Assembly (NCBI GenBank): GCA_905182825.1
Contig: CAJJDJ010000098.1
Location: 1 to 13,728, forward strand
Direction of reading: 5' to 3'
From: Thiotrichaceae bacterium UBA7359
GTDB taxonomy: Bacteria > Pseudomonadota > Gammaproteobacteria > Eutrophobiales > Eutrophobiaceae
DNA: 13,728 nt
Below the pieces are notes generated by a model that did not search any database, was not told where the DNA came from, and was given only the letters and a program-made list of their open reading frames with translations. This document shows positions 7,366 through 13,728 of the stretch, piece by piece. Positions within the stretch are counted from its first letter, which is position 1. Each line of letters opens with the position of its first letter. Made by a program: the position numbers and the translations under genes.

Positions 7366-8141
7366 TGCCTCTATTAGTACAAAAGATGATGCTCATATTA
7401 ATAATAGTTCTTACTCTTTCCGCATGTAACCAGGTACGTTCATCAAATCAAAAAATCAGAGCGTCACAGACCACTAATAAGATTACTTCTGCTAATCTTG
7501 ATCTCGGAATTGAGTATATGAAACAAGGTGCATATGAAAACGCATTCAAAAATCTAGAAAAAGCAAAAAAAGCTGATCCAGATTATGCTCCAACATATAA
7601 TGTACTGGGTTTACTTTATCAAAAACTTGGCAATAATAAAAAATCTGAAGAAAATTTCAAACACGCATTGAATTTAAATAAACATGATTCGTCCACTCTC
7701 AATAACTATAGTAATTTTCTTTGTCTGCAAAACAGAATTGAAGAAGCGGAGAAAACATTCTTGAAGGCTGCAGCTAATCCGTTATATGATTCACCGGAAA
7801 TTGCTATCACTAATGCTGGTTTATGCTTGAGTAATAATCAAAGAATAAGTGATGCTGAGAAATATTTTAGACAAGCATTACAATTAAATCCACGTGTTCC
7901 ACAAGCATTAATAAAAATGTGTAAAATATCATTTGATCAACAAAAACTTTTAACTGCTAGAGATTATCTACAACGTTATCATAAAGTTGCTTCTTATACC
8001 CCAAAGAGTCTATGGCTTGGAATACAAATCGAACAAAAACTCGGTGATAAAGACACCGTGTCAAGCTATGTATTACAGTTAAAAAACAATTATCCCGAAT
8101 CTCAAGAAGCAAAACTATTAGATATATCAAGGATCCAGTAA
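7365..8141 (+). CDS. pilW: PilW/PilF-type TPR lipoprotein for type IV pilus biogenesis
   Basis: This protein has 258 residues, close to Pseudomonas PilF. The N terminus is a lipoprotein signal: a hydrophobic stretch (MLILIIVLTL) ends in the lipobox LSAC with the modified Cys21. The residue after the Cys is Asn rather than Asp, so outer-membrane sorting is expected. The rest is alpha-helical tetratricopeptide repeats, for example LGIEYMKQGAYENAFKNLEK, APTYNVLGLLYQKLGNNKKS and DAEKYFRQALQLNPRVPQAL. PilW/PilF is the pilotin that helps the secretin PilQ to assemble in the outer membrane. The name rests on architecture plus position between rlmN and rodZ, the standard place for this gene. ATG 7365 overlaps the rlmN stop (TGATG); a TTG at 7362 is possible but unnecessary. 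Adjacent codons are AT-rich and Lys/Asn-rich. Confidence 0.9.
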   Translation: MPLLVQKMMLILIIVLTLSACNQVRSSNQKIRASQTTNKITSANLDLGIEYMKQGAYENAFKNLEKAKKADPDYAPTYNVLGLLYQKLGNNKKSEENFKHALNLNKHDSSTLNNYSNFLCLQNRIEEAEKTFLKAAANPLYDSPEIAITNAGLCLSNNQRISDAEKYFRQALQLNPRVPQALIKMCKISFDQQKLLTARDYLQRYHKVASYTPKSLWLGIQIEQKLGDKDTVSSYVLQLKNNYPESQEAKLLDISRIQ

Positions 8142-9049
8142 TGTCTAAAAAATCAAATAATGATAAAGCAAAACTAGACGACACTCCTGGTCAACTACTT
8201 CGTGTCCATCGTGAAAAAAAAGGCATGTCAATACATGAAATTGCCAAGCGTACTAACCTCGATATAAAAGTAGTTAACTTCATTGAGCAAGACAGTGATG
8301 AAGAAATGCCAGATGCAACGTATGTGAGAGGATATCTACGTAGCTATGCTAAAATAGTAGATGCTGATCCAGATCATATTATCGCACTTTATAATTCTGA
8401 TTCGCCTCAACCGCCATCAGAAGTCATACCTAAAGTAAAACAACTCTCTCAGGTCACTAGTAGCGACAAACCTGTTAAAGCATTCACCTATCTGTTAACT
8501 CTAGGACTCGTCTTATTATTGTTAGTATGGTATCAAAGTAACTTTATTGTTGATACTTCGATGGTGACTAGTTCAAACAGTAACAATTCACAAAAAAATA
8601 TTAATGGTGTTGATATCTCATATGATGTTGTGATTCATCCGAGCTCATGGAAATTGTCCGACAATAATTCAGAAGCTGAACCTCTAACATCGAAGTCTAC
8701 AATTTATGACGATATACTTAGATTGCAATCCGATAATGGAGATCAAACACTTGCCACATACATTGAGGAGAATGAGAGAGAAAAAATCGGTACTATTATT
8801 GGTACTGGTTCAGATGTGCTTTATTTAAACGTGAAAAAAAAATCATGGGTTGAAGTATATGATGCTAATGATAAAAAATTATTTCTTGATAATGCATTTA
8901 GCGGTCAACAATATTCTATTCATGGAACAGCGCCATTTAAAGTCTTACTTGGTTTTTCACCCGGCGTTACTGTCAAGTTTAATGGCATGGTATTTAATCA
9001 TTCGCGTTACTCCATTAATAGTGTTGCCAGATTCATATTACCTGAATAG
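8141..9049 (+). CDS. rodZ: RodZ, cytoskeletal cell-shape protein
   Basis: RodZ is an inner-membrane protein that links the MreB cytoskeleton to the cell-wall elongation machinery. Its 302 residues show the full family layout. A cytoplasmic helix-turn-helix of the HTH_25 type lies at about 17-85 (GQLLRVHREKKGMSIHEIAK, and YVRGYLRSYAKIVDADPDHI). A single membrane helix lies at about 114-131 (AFTYLLTLGLVLLLLVW). A low-complexity Ser/Asn-rich periplasmic linker follows, then a C-terminal DUF4115 domain at about 225-300 with WVEVYDANDKKLF and GTAPFKVLLGFSPGV. The start is set by AAGGA at 8129-8133, and the ATG overlaps the pilW stop by one base (TAATG). It carries an A8 run (8214-8221) and an A9 run (8834-8842). 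Normally ispG would follow; here hisS follows instead. Confidence 0.95.
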   Translation: MSKKSNNDKAKLDDTPGQLLRVHREKKGMSIHEIAKRTNLDIKVVNFIEQDSDEEMPDATYVRGYLRSYAKIVDADPDHIIALYNSDSPQPPSEVIPKVKQLSQVTSSDKPVKAFTYLLTLGLVLLLLVWYQSNFIVDTSMVTSSNSNNSQKNINGVDISYDVVIHPSSWKLSDNNSEAEPLTSKSTIYDDILRLQSDNGDQTLATYIEENEREKIGTIIGTGSDVLYLNVKKKSWVEVYDANDKKLFLDNAFSGQQYSIHGTAPFKVLLGFSPGVTVKFNGMVFNHSRYSINSVARFILPE

Positions 9050-9128
9050 AAGTTAGGTTGTTCGTAAAATATTACCTTCTCTTTCTGCTAAACTCGCTTT
9101 TTCTTACACAACTACTGGAGACTATTTG
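9050..9128 (+). other. Intergenic region rodZ-hisS, where ispG usually lies
   Basis: The 79 bases are pyrimidine-rich in the middle and contain no recognisable coding remnant. An extended -10-like element TGC-TAAACT (9086-9094) could give a weak promoter for hisS, but no -35 stands at a proper distance. GGAGA at 9117-9121 is the hisS ribosome site, 7 bases before ATG 9129. No terminator-like hairpin is seen. Confidence 0.45.
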
Positions 9129-10397
9129 ATGGCTAAGATACAAGCGATTCGTGGTATGCATGACATCCTTATGCAAGATACGCCCAGTTGGCAATATTTG
9201 GAAGAGTCCATTAGTTGTATCCTGAAACAATATGCGTATCAGGAAATTCGACTGCCAATAGTTGAAAAGACAGAATTATACAGACGATCTATCGGGGATA
9301 ACACAGATATTGTTTCTAAAGAAATGTATAGCTTTGATGATAGAAATGAAAAAAGTCTAACGTTAAGACCTGAAGGTACAGCTGGCTGTGTTCGTGCTGG
9401 AATTGAGCATGGATTATTTCATAATCAAACTCAACGGCTTTGGTATGTCGGTCCAATGTTTCGTCACGAACGCCCGCAAAAAGGACGGCAACGGCAATTT
9501 CATCAAATAGGTGTCGAAGCATTTGGCTTTGGTGGTCCTGATATAGATGCTGAACAGATATTAATGTGTGCTCGAATCTGGAAGGAGCTGAATCTGAATG
9601 ATATTAGCCTTGAAATAAATTCGCTAGGGACTAAAGAATCACGAACAAACTACACAAAAATATTAGTCGATTATTTCACCTCTAATAAAGACAAGCTTGA
9701 TGATGATGACCTAGTGCGGTTGAAAAAAAACCCTCTACGTATACTCGATAGTAAAAATCCAGATATAAAAACTTTGATAAGTGAATCACCAACTCTCGAT
9801 GATCATTTAGACAGTGATTCTGCCGATCATTTTCATGCTATCAAAGAAATATTGGATAGTGCTGAAATAAAATATAAAGTAAACCCAAGACTTGTCAGGG
9901 GTCTAGATTATTATGAAAAGACCGTCTTTGAGTGGATTACTACACAACTCGGCTCTCAGGGAACTGTTTGTGCTGGGGGTCGTTATGATGGCTTAGTTGA
10001 ACATCACGGCGCTTCGACAACACCTGCAATTGGATTCGCCATGGGTCTTGAACGTTTACAAGAATTAATCGACTTTAGCAAAATTCCAGACAAACAATCA
10101 CCCCATGTATATTTAATATTGTCTGGAGAAAAAGCAACAGGGCGTGGAGTTTTATTAGCCGAACAACTTAGAGATCAACTTTCTAATCTCAGACTCTTGA
10201 CTCACTGTGGCAATGGTAGTATTAAAAGTCAATTCAAAAAGGCTGATAAATCTGGAGCACAAATAGCACTTATTTTAGCAGAAGATGAAATGAAAAAAGA
10301 CCAAGTGTCTATTAAGTTTTTACGCTCTGAATCTTCACAGGCATCCATCAAATGGTCTGATATTGCTAATTTTCTTCGAACAAGGTTAACATTCTAA
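9129..10397 (+). CDS. hisS: Histidyl-tRNA synthetase
   Basis: HisRS charges tRNA-His with histidine. The 422 residues match bacterial class II HisRS. Visible are the N-terminal IQAIRGMHDIL block, motif 2 MFRHERPQKGRQRQFHQIG (110-128, R112, H113, E114), the HisRS-specific histidine-binding stretch LVRGLDYYEKTVFEW (255-269, R257), AGGRYDGLVEHHG (282-294), and motif 3 in PAIGFAMGLERL (299-310, terminal Arg309). Residues from about 325 form the anticodon-binding domain, with the HCGNGSIKSQFKKADKSGA segment. ATG 9129 is chosen because GGAGA stands 7 bases upstream; a TTG at 9126 would add only one residue. In other gammaproteobacteria ispG is directly upstream and yfgM downstream; only the latter holds here. 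Confidence 0.97.
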   Translation: MAKIQAIRGMHDILMQDTPSWQYLEESISCILKQYAYQEIRLPIVEKTELYRRSIGDNTDIVSKEMYSFDDRNEKSLTLRPEGTAGCVRAGIEHGLFHNQTQRLWYVGPMFRHERPQKGRQRQFHQIGVEAFGFGGPDIDAEQILMCARIWKELNLNDISLEINSLGTKESRTNYTKILVDYFTSNKDKLDDDDLVRLKKNPLRILDSKNPDIKTLISESPTLDDHLDSDSADHFHAIKEILDSAEIKYKVNPRLVRGLDYYEKTVFEWITTQLGSQGTVCAGGRYDGLVEHHGASTTPAIGFAMGLERLQELIDFSKIPDKQSPHVYLILSGEKATGRGVLLAEQLRDQLSNLRLLTHCGNGSIKSQFKKADKSGAQIALILAEDEMKKDQVSIKFLRSESSQASIKWSDIANFLRTRLTF

Positions 10398-10409
10398 CAT
10401 AATTAACAC

Positions 10410-10437
10410 TAAACAAACGTGAATCGCACGTTATAAT
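10410..10437 (+). promoter_or_regulatory. Predicted sigma70-type promoter of yfgM-bamB
   Basis: TATAAT (10432-10437) is a perfect -10 box. TAAACA (10410-10415) matches four of six -35 bases with a 16-base spacer. The predicted start near 10444 leaves a leader of about 58 bases before the GTG at 10502. Confidence 0.62.
10416..10432 (+). repeat. Perfect inverted repeat between the -35 and -10 boxes (possible operator)
   Basis: AACGTG (10416-10421) and CACGTT (10427-10432) are exact reverse complements separated by AATCG. The repeat fills the spacer of the predicted yfgM promoter, where a repressor would block RNA polymerase. It is not followed by a T-run, so a terminator for hisS is less likely. 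Arms of 6 bases are short enough to arise by chance in a window this size. Confidence 0.4.
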
Positions 10438-10482
10438 GTATTGGACTGTGTAAGTGGTAATAGGATAATAATCGAACACGAA

Positions 10483-10504
10483 CTCCCGGGAGATTTTAAA
10501 AGTG
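10483..10504 (+). promoter_or_regulatory. Ribosome-binding site of yfgM within a palindrome
   Basis: GGGAG (10488-10492) stands 9 bases before the GTG at 10502 and supports that start. It is the right half of the perfect palindrome CTCCCGGGAG (10483-10492). With no loop, the palindrome cannot fold fully on itself in one RNA molecule. Confidence 0.5.
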
Positions 10505-11134
10505 GATGTTTACAAGACCGAAGAAGAACAAGTTGAAGCAATAAAAAAGTGGTGGAATGAAAATGGTAAGTCGATTATCGCTGGTATTATTATTGGGATT
10601 ATTGGGATTTTTGGTTGGCGTGCTTACGATGACAACATTATAGTTCAGGCAGAACAAGCTTCAGTAATATATGAAAAGATGATAGTTGCTTCACGTACTA
10701 GTGACGAAGAAAATGTTCTCGTTTATGCCAATCGCATCATCTCTGACTATAAGTCTAGTACCTACGCCATATTCGCATCGCTGATGCTAGCTAAAATAGC
10801 AGCAGAAGCTGCCGAACTCGAACAAGCCGAAACACATTTGCGTTGGATCCTTGCAAATAATTCACAAGTGGAATTTGAACATGTAGCACGATTACGGCTG
10901 GCACGAGTATTAATCGCTAGTGATAAATTAAAACTTGCTAGTGAAATGCTAGATATAAATGACTCTGGTGACTTTATTGCTCGTTATGACGAATTGCGCG
11001 GTGACATTTATGTCAGGCAAAATAGACCTGATGAAGCAATAAAAGCTTATGAGAAGTCACTCGCAAACACAAAAGGATCTGCTGACGGACAGTCCATTTT
11101 GAAGATGAAACTTAATAATTTAGGTAGAAGCTAA
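10502..11134 (+). CDS. yfgM: YfgM, ancillary SecYEG translocon / periplasmic chaperone-network protein
   Basis: YfgM is an inner-membrane protein with a periplasmic TPR-like domain. In E. coli it associates with SecYEG and PpiD and helps hand secreted proteins to periplasmic chaperones. The 210 residues fit (E. coli 206). The start DVYKTEEEQVEAIKKWWNENG closely resembles the YfgM N terminus and confirms the GTG at 10502. A single membrane helix follows (about 24-41, IIAGIIIGIIGIFGW), then helical repeats including AETHLRWILANNSQ, EMLDINDSGDF and ELRGDIYVRQNRPDEAIKAYEKSL. The helix is partly encoded by a tandem 9-base repeat, ATTATTGGG twice (10589-10606). The TAA stop is one base before the bamB start, so both are probably translated together. 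Confidence 0.93.
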   Translation: MDVYKTEEEQVEAIKKWWNENGKSIIAGIIIGIIGIFGWRAYDDNIIVQAEQASVIYEKMIVASRTSDEENVLVYANRIISDYKSSTYAIFASLMLAKIAAEAAELEQAETHLRWILANNSQVEFEHVARLRLARVLIASDKLKLASEMLDINDSGDFIARYDELRGDIYVRQNRPDEAIKAYEKSLANTKGSADGQSILKMKLNNLGRS

Positions 11135-11135
11135 T

Positions 11136-12470
11136 TTGTATTTAACATTGCGTGTTCTAGCATTACTCATCATATTTTCTACTTTTCTTGGTTGCGGTGC
11201 AAAACAAGTTGTTAAGGATATTTTTGCTAGCGATGACGATAACTCTGAACCACCATCGATTCTGGTCGATATCATTGCAACTGCTGAATTAAATAAAATC
11301 TGGTCAAAGAATATTGGTAAAGGCACAGATGAATTGTTCATCAAACTCACTCCCGTGGTTATGGGTAAACATGTTTTTATCGCCGATACTCGTGGTGAGA
11401 TCATGGCTCTCTTTGCGGAAACAGGTAAGACTGTCTGGGGAAACGACAGTGAACTTCCCATCACAGGTGGCCCTGGTGCTGATGAAAATCTTGTTTTAAT
11501 TGGGACCAGCGAAGGTGATGTCCTTGCTTTAGAAAGTGAATCGGGAGAAGAAGCCTGGCGTACAAAAGTCTCTAGTGAAATTTTATCTCCACCACGAGAG
11601 TCTGATGGCATAATCATCGTTAGAACTATCGACGGCAAAATCTTCGCACTAAACGCCGATTCTGGTAATCGTCTCTGGGTTTACGATCGCACTGTACCTA
11701 ATTTAACGTTACGTGGCACCAGCACACCTGTCATCGCAAACAATTTAGTTATCGCCGGATTCGATAGCGGTAAACTAACAGCACTTGAATTAAAAACCGG
11801 CAAATTAATTTGGGAAACAAAAGTCGCTATTCCAAGAGGCAGAAGCCAACTTGAACGAATGGTTGATATCGATTCTCAGCCTCTGATTTTAGACGATATA
11901 ATCTATGTCACCACATTTCAGGCCAATGTATCGGCATTATCGTTAGACGATGGGCAACTACTTTGGCAACGAGATATCTCCTCGTACTCTGAATTGAGTG
12001 TCGATACAGAATACCTTTATGTTAGCGACTATCTGGGAAACATCTGGGCTCTGGATCGTTTTTCAGGTGGGTCCATCTGGAAACAAGAAAAATTGGTACA
12101 TAGGAAAATAACTGGTCCAGCTATTCTCGGCGATAAGGTTATTGTTGGTGATTTAGAAGGTTACTTACATTGGTTAGATAAAAGAACAGGAGACTTTGCA
12201 GCTCGGGTTAAAGTCGAAGAAGACCCCATTCTAACAAAGCCTATCGTTGAAAGTGGTGTGCTCTATGCTTATTCAAGCGGTGGTAGGCTAGCAGCATATA
12301 CTTATAAGAATAACGAAGTGACAGGCAGGCCAAACAAGACTGTTGTAGTAAAAAAAGACGTGGGTACCAAAGAAAAGATGAAACCCGACAACAAGCTCGT
12401 AGAAAAAGAAACAAGTTCTTTTCTTGATGGTTTTCTAGAAATATTTTCAAGTGATGATGAAAAAAAATAA
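11136..12470 (+). CDS. bamB: BamB, outer-membrane protein assembly lipoprotein
   Basis: BamB is a lipoprotein of the BAM complex that helps BamA insert beta-barrel proteins into the outer membrane. It has 444 residues, against about 390 in E. coli. The N-terminal signal ends FLGC with Cys20; Phe at -3 and Leu at -2 make the lipobox weak. The body is an eight-bladed beta-propeller of PQQ-like repeats, seen as recurring motifs such as LIWETKVA, LWVYDRTV, LLWQRDIS and EEAWRTKVS, each after an ALxxxTG or ALxxxSG turn. A charged tail of roughly 48 residues (about 397-444) follows the last blade and ends FLDGFLEIFSSDDEKK. Translation appears to start at TTG 11136, one base after yfgM, since an in-frame stop (TAG 11121) lies just upstream; TTG 11148 is an alternative. 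The purine-rich AGGTAGAAG (11122-11130) could serve as ribosome site. Confidence 0.93.
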   Translation: MYLTLRVLALLIIFSTFLGCGAKQVVKDIFASDDDNSEPPSILVDIIATAELNKIWSKNIGKGTDELFIKLTPVVMGKHVFIADTRGEIMALFAETGKTVWGNDSELPITGGPGADENLVLIGTSEGDVLALESESGEEAWRTKVSSEILSPPRESDGIIIVRTIDGKIFALNADSGNRLWVYDRTVPNLTLRGTSTPVIANNLVIAGFDSGKLTALELKTGKLIWETKVAIPRGRSQLERMVDIDSQPLILDDIIYVTTFQANVSALSLDDGQLLWQRDISSYSELSVDTEYLYVSDYLGNIWALDRFSGGSIWKQEKLVHRKITGPAILGDKVIVGDLEGYLHWLDKRTGDFAARVKVEEDPILTKPIVESGVLYAYSSGGRLAAYTYKNNEVTGRPNKTVVVKKDVGTKEKMKPDNKLVEKETSSFLDGFLEIFSSDDEKK

Positions 12471-12490
12471 GCTCTGCTTAAAAAGCTTAT
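12467..12490 (+). terminator. Weak stem-loop in the bamB-der gap
   Basis: ATAAGCT (12467-12473) pairs with AGCTTAT (12484-12490) around a 10-base loop. A competing small hairpin TAAGC-TCT-GCTTA (12468-12480) uses the same left arm. There is no T-run, so this is at best a weak terminator, RNA-stability element or attenuator. The rest of the gap to der (12491-12533) shows no clear promoter. Confidence 0.25.
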
Positions 12491-12533
12491 CATTACTAAC
12501 AAATATCGCAATCACACTACTCTAGCAACAACT

Positions 12534-13728
12534 ATGAAATCAGTTATCGCTATCGTTGGTCGACCCAACGTAGGTAAGTCTACTTTTTTTAATCGTCTGA
12601 CATCAAGTCGAGATGCCTTGGTCGCTGATCGCCCAGGAGTAACTCGTGATCGTCAATATGGTGTGGCACAACATAACTCACGATCATTCCTCATAATAGA
12701 TACAGGCGGAGTAGGCGAAGAAGATCATGACAGCAAAGATGTTGCTGGCTTGATGACAGAACAATCGATGTTAGCAGCAAGCGAAGCATCGGTATTGGTT
12801 TGGATCGTTGATGGTCGTGATGGTTTAACCGCTGTTGATGAAATATTATCTGCAGAATTTAGAAAGCTAAATAAACTGATTTTTTTAGCTGTCAATAAAA
12901 TTGAAGGACATCGCAGTGAACTAGTTATCAATGATTTTTATCGTCTTGGTATTAAATCTATTTGGCCAATTTCATCTAAGCGTGGCGATGGTATAGTGCA
13001 CTTACTCGATGCTATTTCAGAAATGATTCCTAATACAGTAGATGAAGAAGATGAAAGAACAGAAGGTATTGCTATCTCATTTTTAGGTAGACCTAATGTG
13101 GGTAAATCTACGTTAGTCAACCAAATGATTGGTGAAAAAAGAGTACTTACCTTTGACCACCCTGGCACAACACGTGATAGCATTAAAATACCGTTTCAGA
13201 AAAACAGAAAAGATTACATCTTAATCGATACTGCTGGTGTACGCAGAAAAAGCAAAGTACATGACATGGTTGAAAAATTTAGCATCTTGAAATCTTTCGA
13301 AGCAATTGAAGCAGCTAATATTATTATATTAGTCGTCGATGCTAGTGAAGGAATCACCGACCAAGATACTACTTTATTAGGATTGATAGAAGATAGTGGT
13401 AAATCTCTCATCATTGTCGTTAATAAATGGGATGGAGTAGAAGATTCTGATAAAGAACGCGTAAAGGTTTTGCTATCACGAAAATTTAGCTTCATTGATT
13501 ATGCACAATATCACTTCACATCAGCATTACATGGTAGTGGCGTTGGCAATATATTTAAAACTATAAATAAAATAGAAAAGTCTCTTAAGATCAATGTATC
13601 CACATCTGATATGACCGACATACTCGAAGATGCCGTCGCAAAACATCCACCACATATGGTAAAAGGTAGAAGAATCAAAATACGTTATGCTCATCTTGGA
13701 GGTACAGATCCCATCCGAGTAATAATAC
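12534..13728 (+). CDS. der: Der (EngA), tandem-domain ribosome-assembly GTPase (3'-truncated)
   Basis: Der is an essential GTPase needed for maturation of the 50S subunit, with two consecutive G domains and a C-terminal KH-like domain. The frame is open from ATG 12534 to the window end, giving 398 residues; about 70-90 more are expected outside. G domain 1 has GRPNVGKS (9-16), PGVTRDRQYG and DTGG. Its G4 motif is NKIE (121-124, bases 12894-12905) where NKxD is expected. G domain 2 has GRPNVGKS (185-192), HPGTTRDS, DTAG and a normal NKWD (297-300). The KH-like part begins near 350, with AKHPPHMVKGRRIKIRYAH. The start has no clear Shine-Dalgarno. Position after bamB is the standard gammaproteobacterial arrangement. 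Confidence 0.97.
   Translation, partial: MKSVIAIVGRPNVGKSTFFNRLTSSRDALVADRPGVTRDRQYGVAQHNSRSFLIIDTGGVGEEDHDSKDVAGLMTEQSMLAASEASVLVWIVDGRDGLTAVDEILSAEFRKLNKLIFLAVNKIEGHRSELVINDFYRLGIKSIWPISSKRGDGIVHLLDAISEMIPNTVDEEDERTEGIAISFLGRPNVGKSTLVNQMIGEKRVLTFDHPGTTRDSIKIPFQKNRKDYILIDTAGVRRKSKVHDMVEKFSILKSFEAIEAANIIILVVDASEGITDQDTTLLGLIEDSGKSLIIVVNKWDGVEDSDKERVKVLLSRKFSFIDYAQYHFTSALHGSGVGNIFKTINKIEKSLKINVSTSDMTDILEDAVAKHPPHMVKGRRIKIRYAHLGGTDPIRVII

Larger units (their letters stand above)
10398..10501 (+). other. Intergenic region hisS-yfgM
   Basis: These 104 bases hold a predicted promoter, an inverted repeat inside it, and a palindromic ribosome site for yfgM, each listed separately. No coding sequence and no terminator with a T-run are seen. 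Confidence 0.6.

Noticed and set aside
9058..9094. Full sigma70 promoter for hisS using TTGTTC and TAAACT
   Set aside because: The spacing is 25 bases, far from 16-18. Only an extended -10 remains, too weak to call as a promoter.
10589..10606. Tandem ATTATTGGG repeat as a phase-variable microsatellite
   Set aside because: There are only two units, each a multiple of three bases, and they encode the Ile/Gly-rich membrane helix of YfgM. Codon bias for that helix explains it.
11120..11638. Antisense open frame of 172 codons opposite bamB
   Set aside because: It lies fully opposite the well-supported propeller gene, shows no recognisable domain and has a Ser/Pro-rich composition typical of antisense shadows.
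1..13728. Mobile element, CRISPR array, toxin-antitoxin or phage-defence system
   Set aside because: Every stretch longer than about 150 bases belongs to a conserved housekeeping gene. No transposase, integrase, direct-repeat array or defence domain was seen on either strand.

Overview
The window reads as a compact chromosomal segment of a gammaproteobacterium with an AT-leaning genome (roughly 40% G+C by eye). The evidence is the gene order ndk-rlmN-pilW(pilF)-rodZ-hisS-yfgM-bamB-der, a well-known gammaproteobacterial housekeeping block. All thirteen complete genes and both truncated edge genes lie on the + strand. No tRNA, rRNA, CRISPR array, insertion sequence or prophage gene was seen, and no gap exceeds about 150 bases.

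Region 1 (1-5674) is a SUF-type iron-sulfur cluster assembly operon: sufB (5' end cut off by the window edge), sufC, sufD, sufS, a SufU-type NifU-family gene, sufT, and a small Rieske [2Fe-2S] ferredoxin-like gene. Most junctions overlap or are only a few bases apart, so this looks like one transcription unit with translational coupling. SufS takes sulfur from cysteine, the SufU-like protein is the likely sulfur acceptor, SufBCD is the scaffold with its ATPase, and SufT (a MIP18/DUF59 protein) probably helps deliver clusters. The Rieske protein is either a client or an electron donor.

Region 2 (5675-9049) starts with a 151-base gap holding a good sigma70-like promoter. It continues with ndk (nucleoside diphosphate kinase), rlmN (radical-SAM rRNA/tRNA methylase), pilW/pilF (outer-membrane lipoprotein for type IV pili) and rodZ (cell-shape protein), packed with gaps of 4 bases or less.

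Region 3 (9050-13728) holds hisS, yfgM (ancillary SecYEG/periplasmic chaperone partner), bamB (outer-membrane assembly lipoprotein) and der (ribosome-assembly GTPase, 3' end cut off). A second good promoter lies upstream of yfgM.

No clearly undescribed system is present. The points most worth a second look are: (a) SUF genes stand immediately upstream of ndk, where Pseudomonas carries isc genes; (b) the SUF operon ends in a Rieske protein; (c) ispG is missing from its usual place between rodZ and hisS; (d) the first G domain of Der has NKIE instead of NKxD; (e) Ndk has a five-residue insertion just before the catalytic histidine; and (f) a perfect inverted repeat lies between the -35 and -10 boxes of the yfgM promoter.
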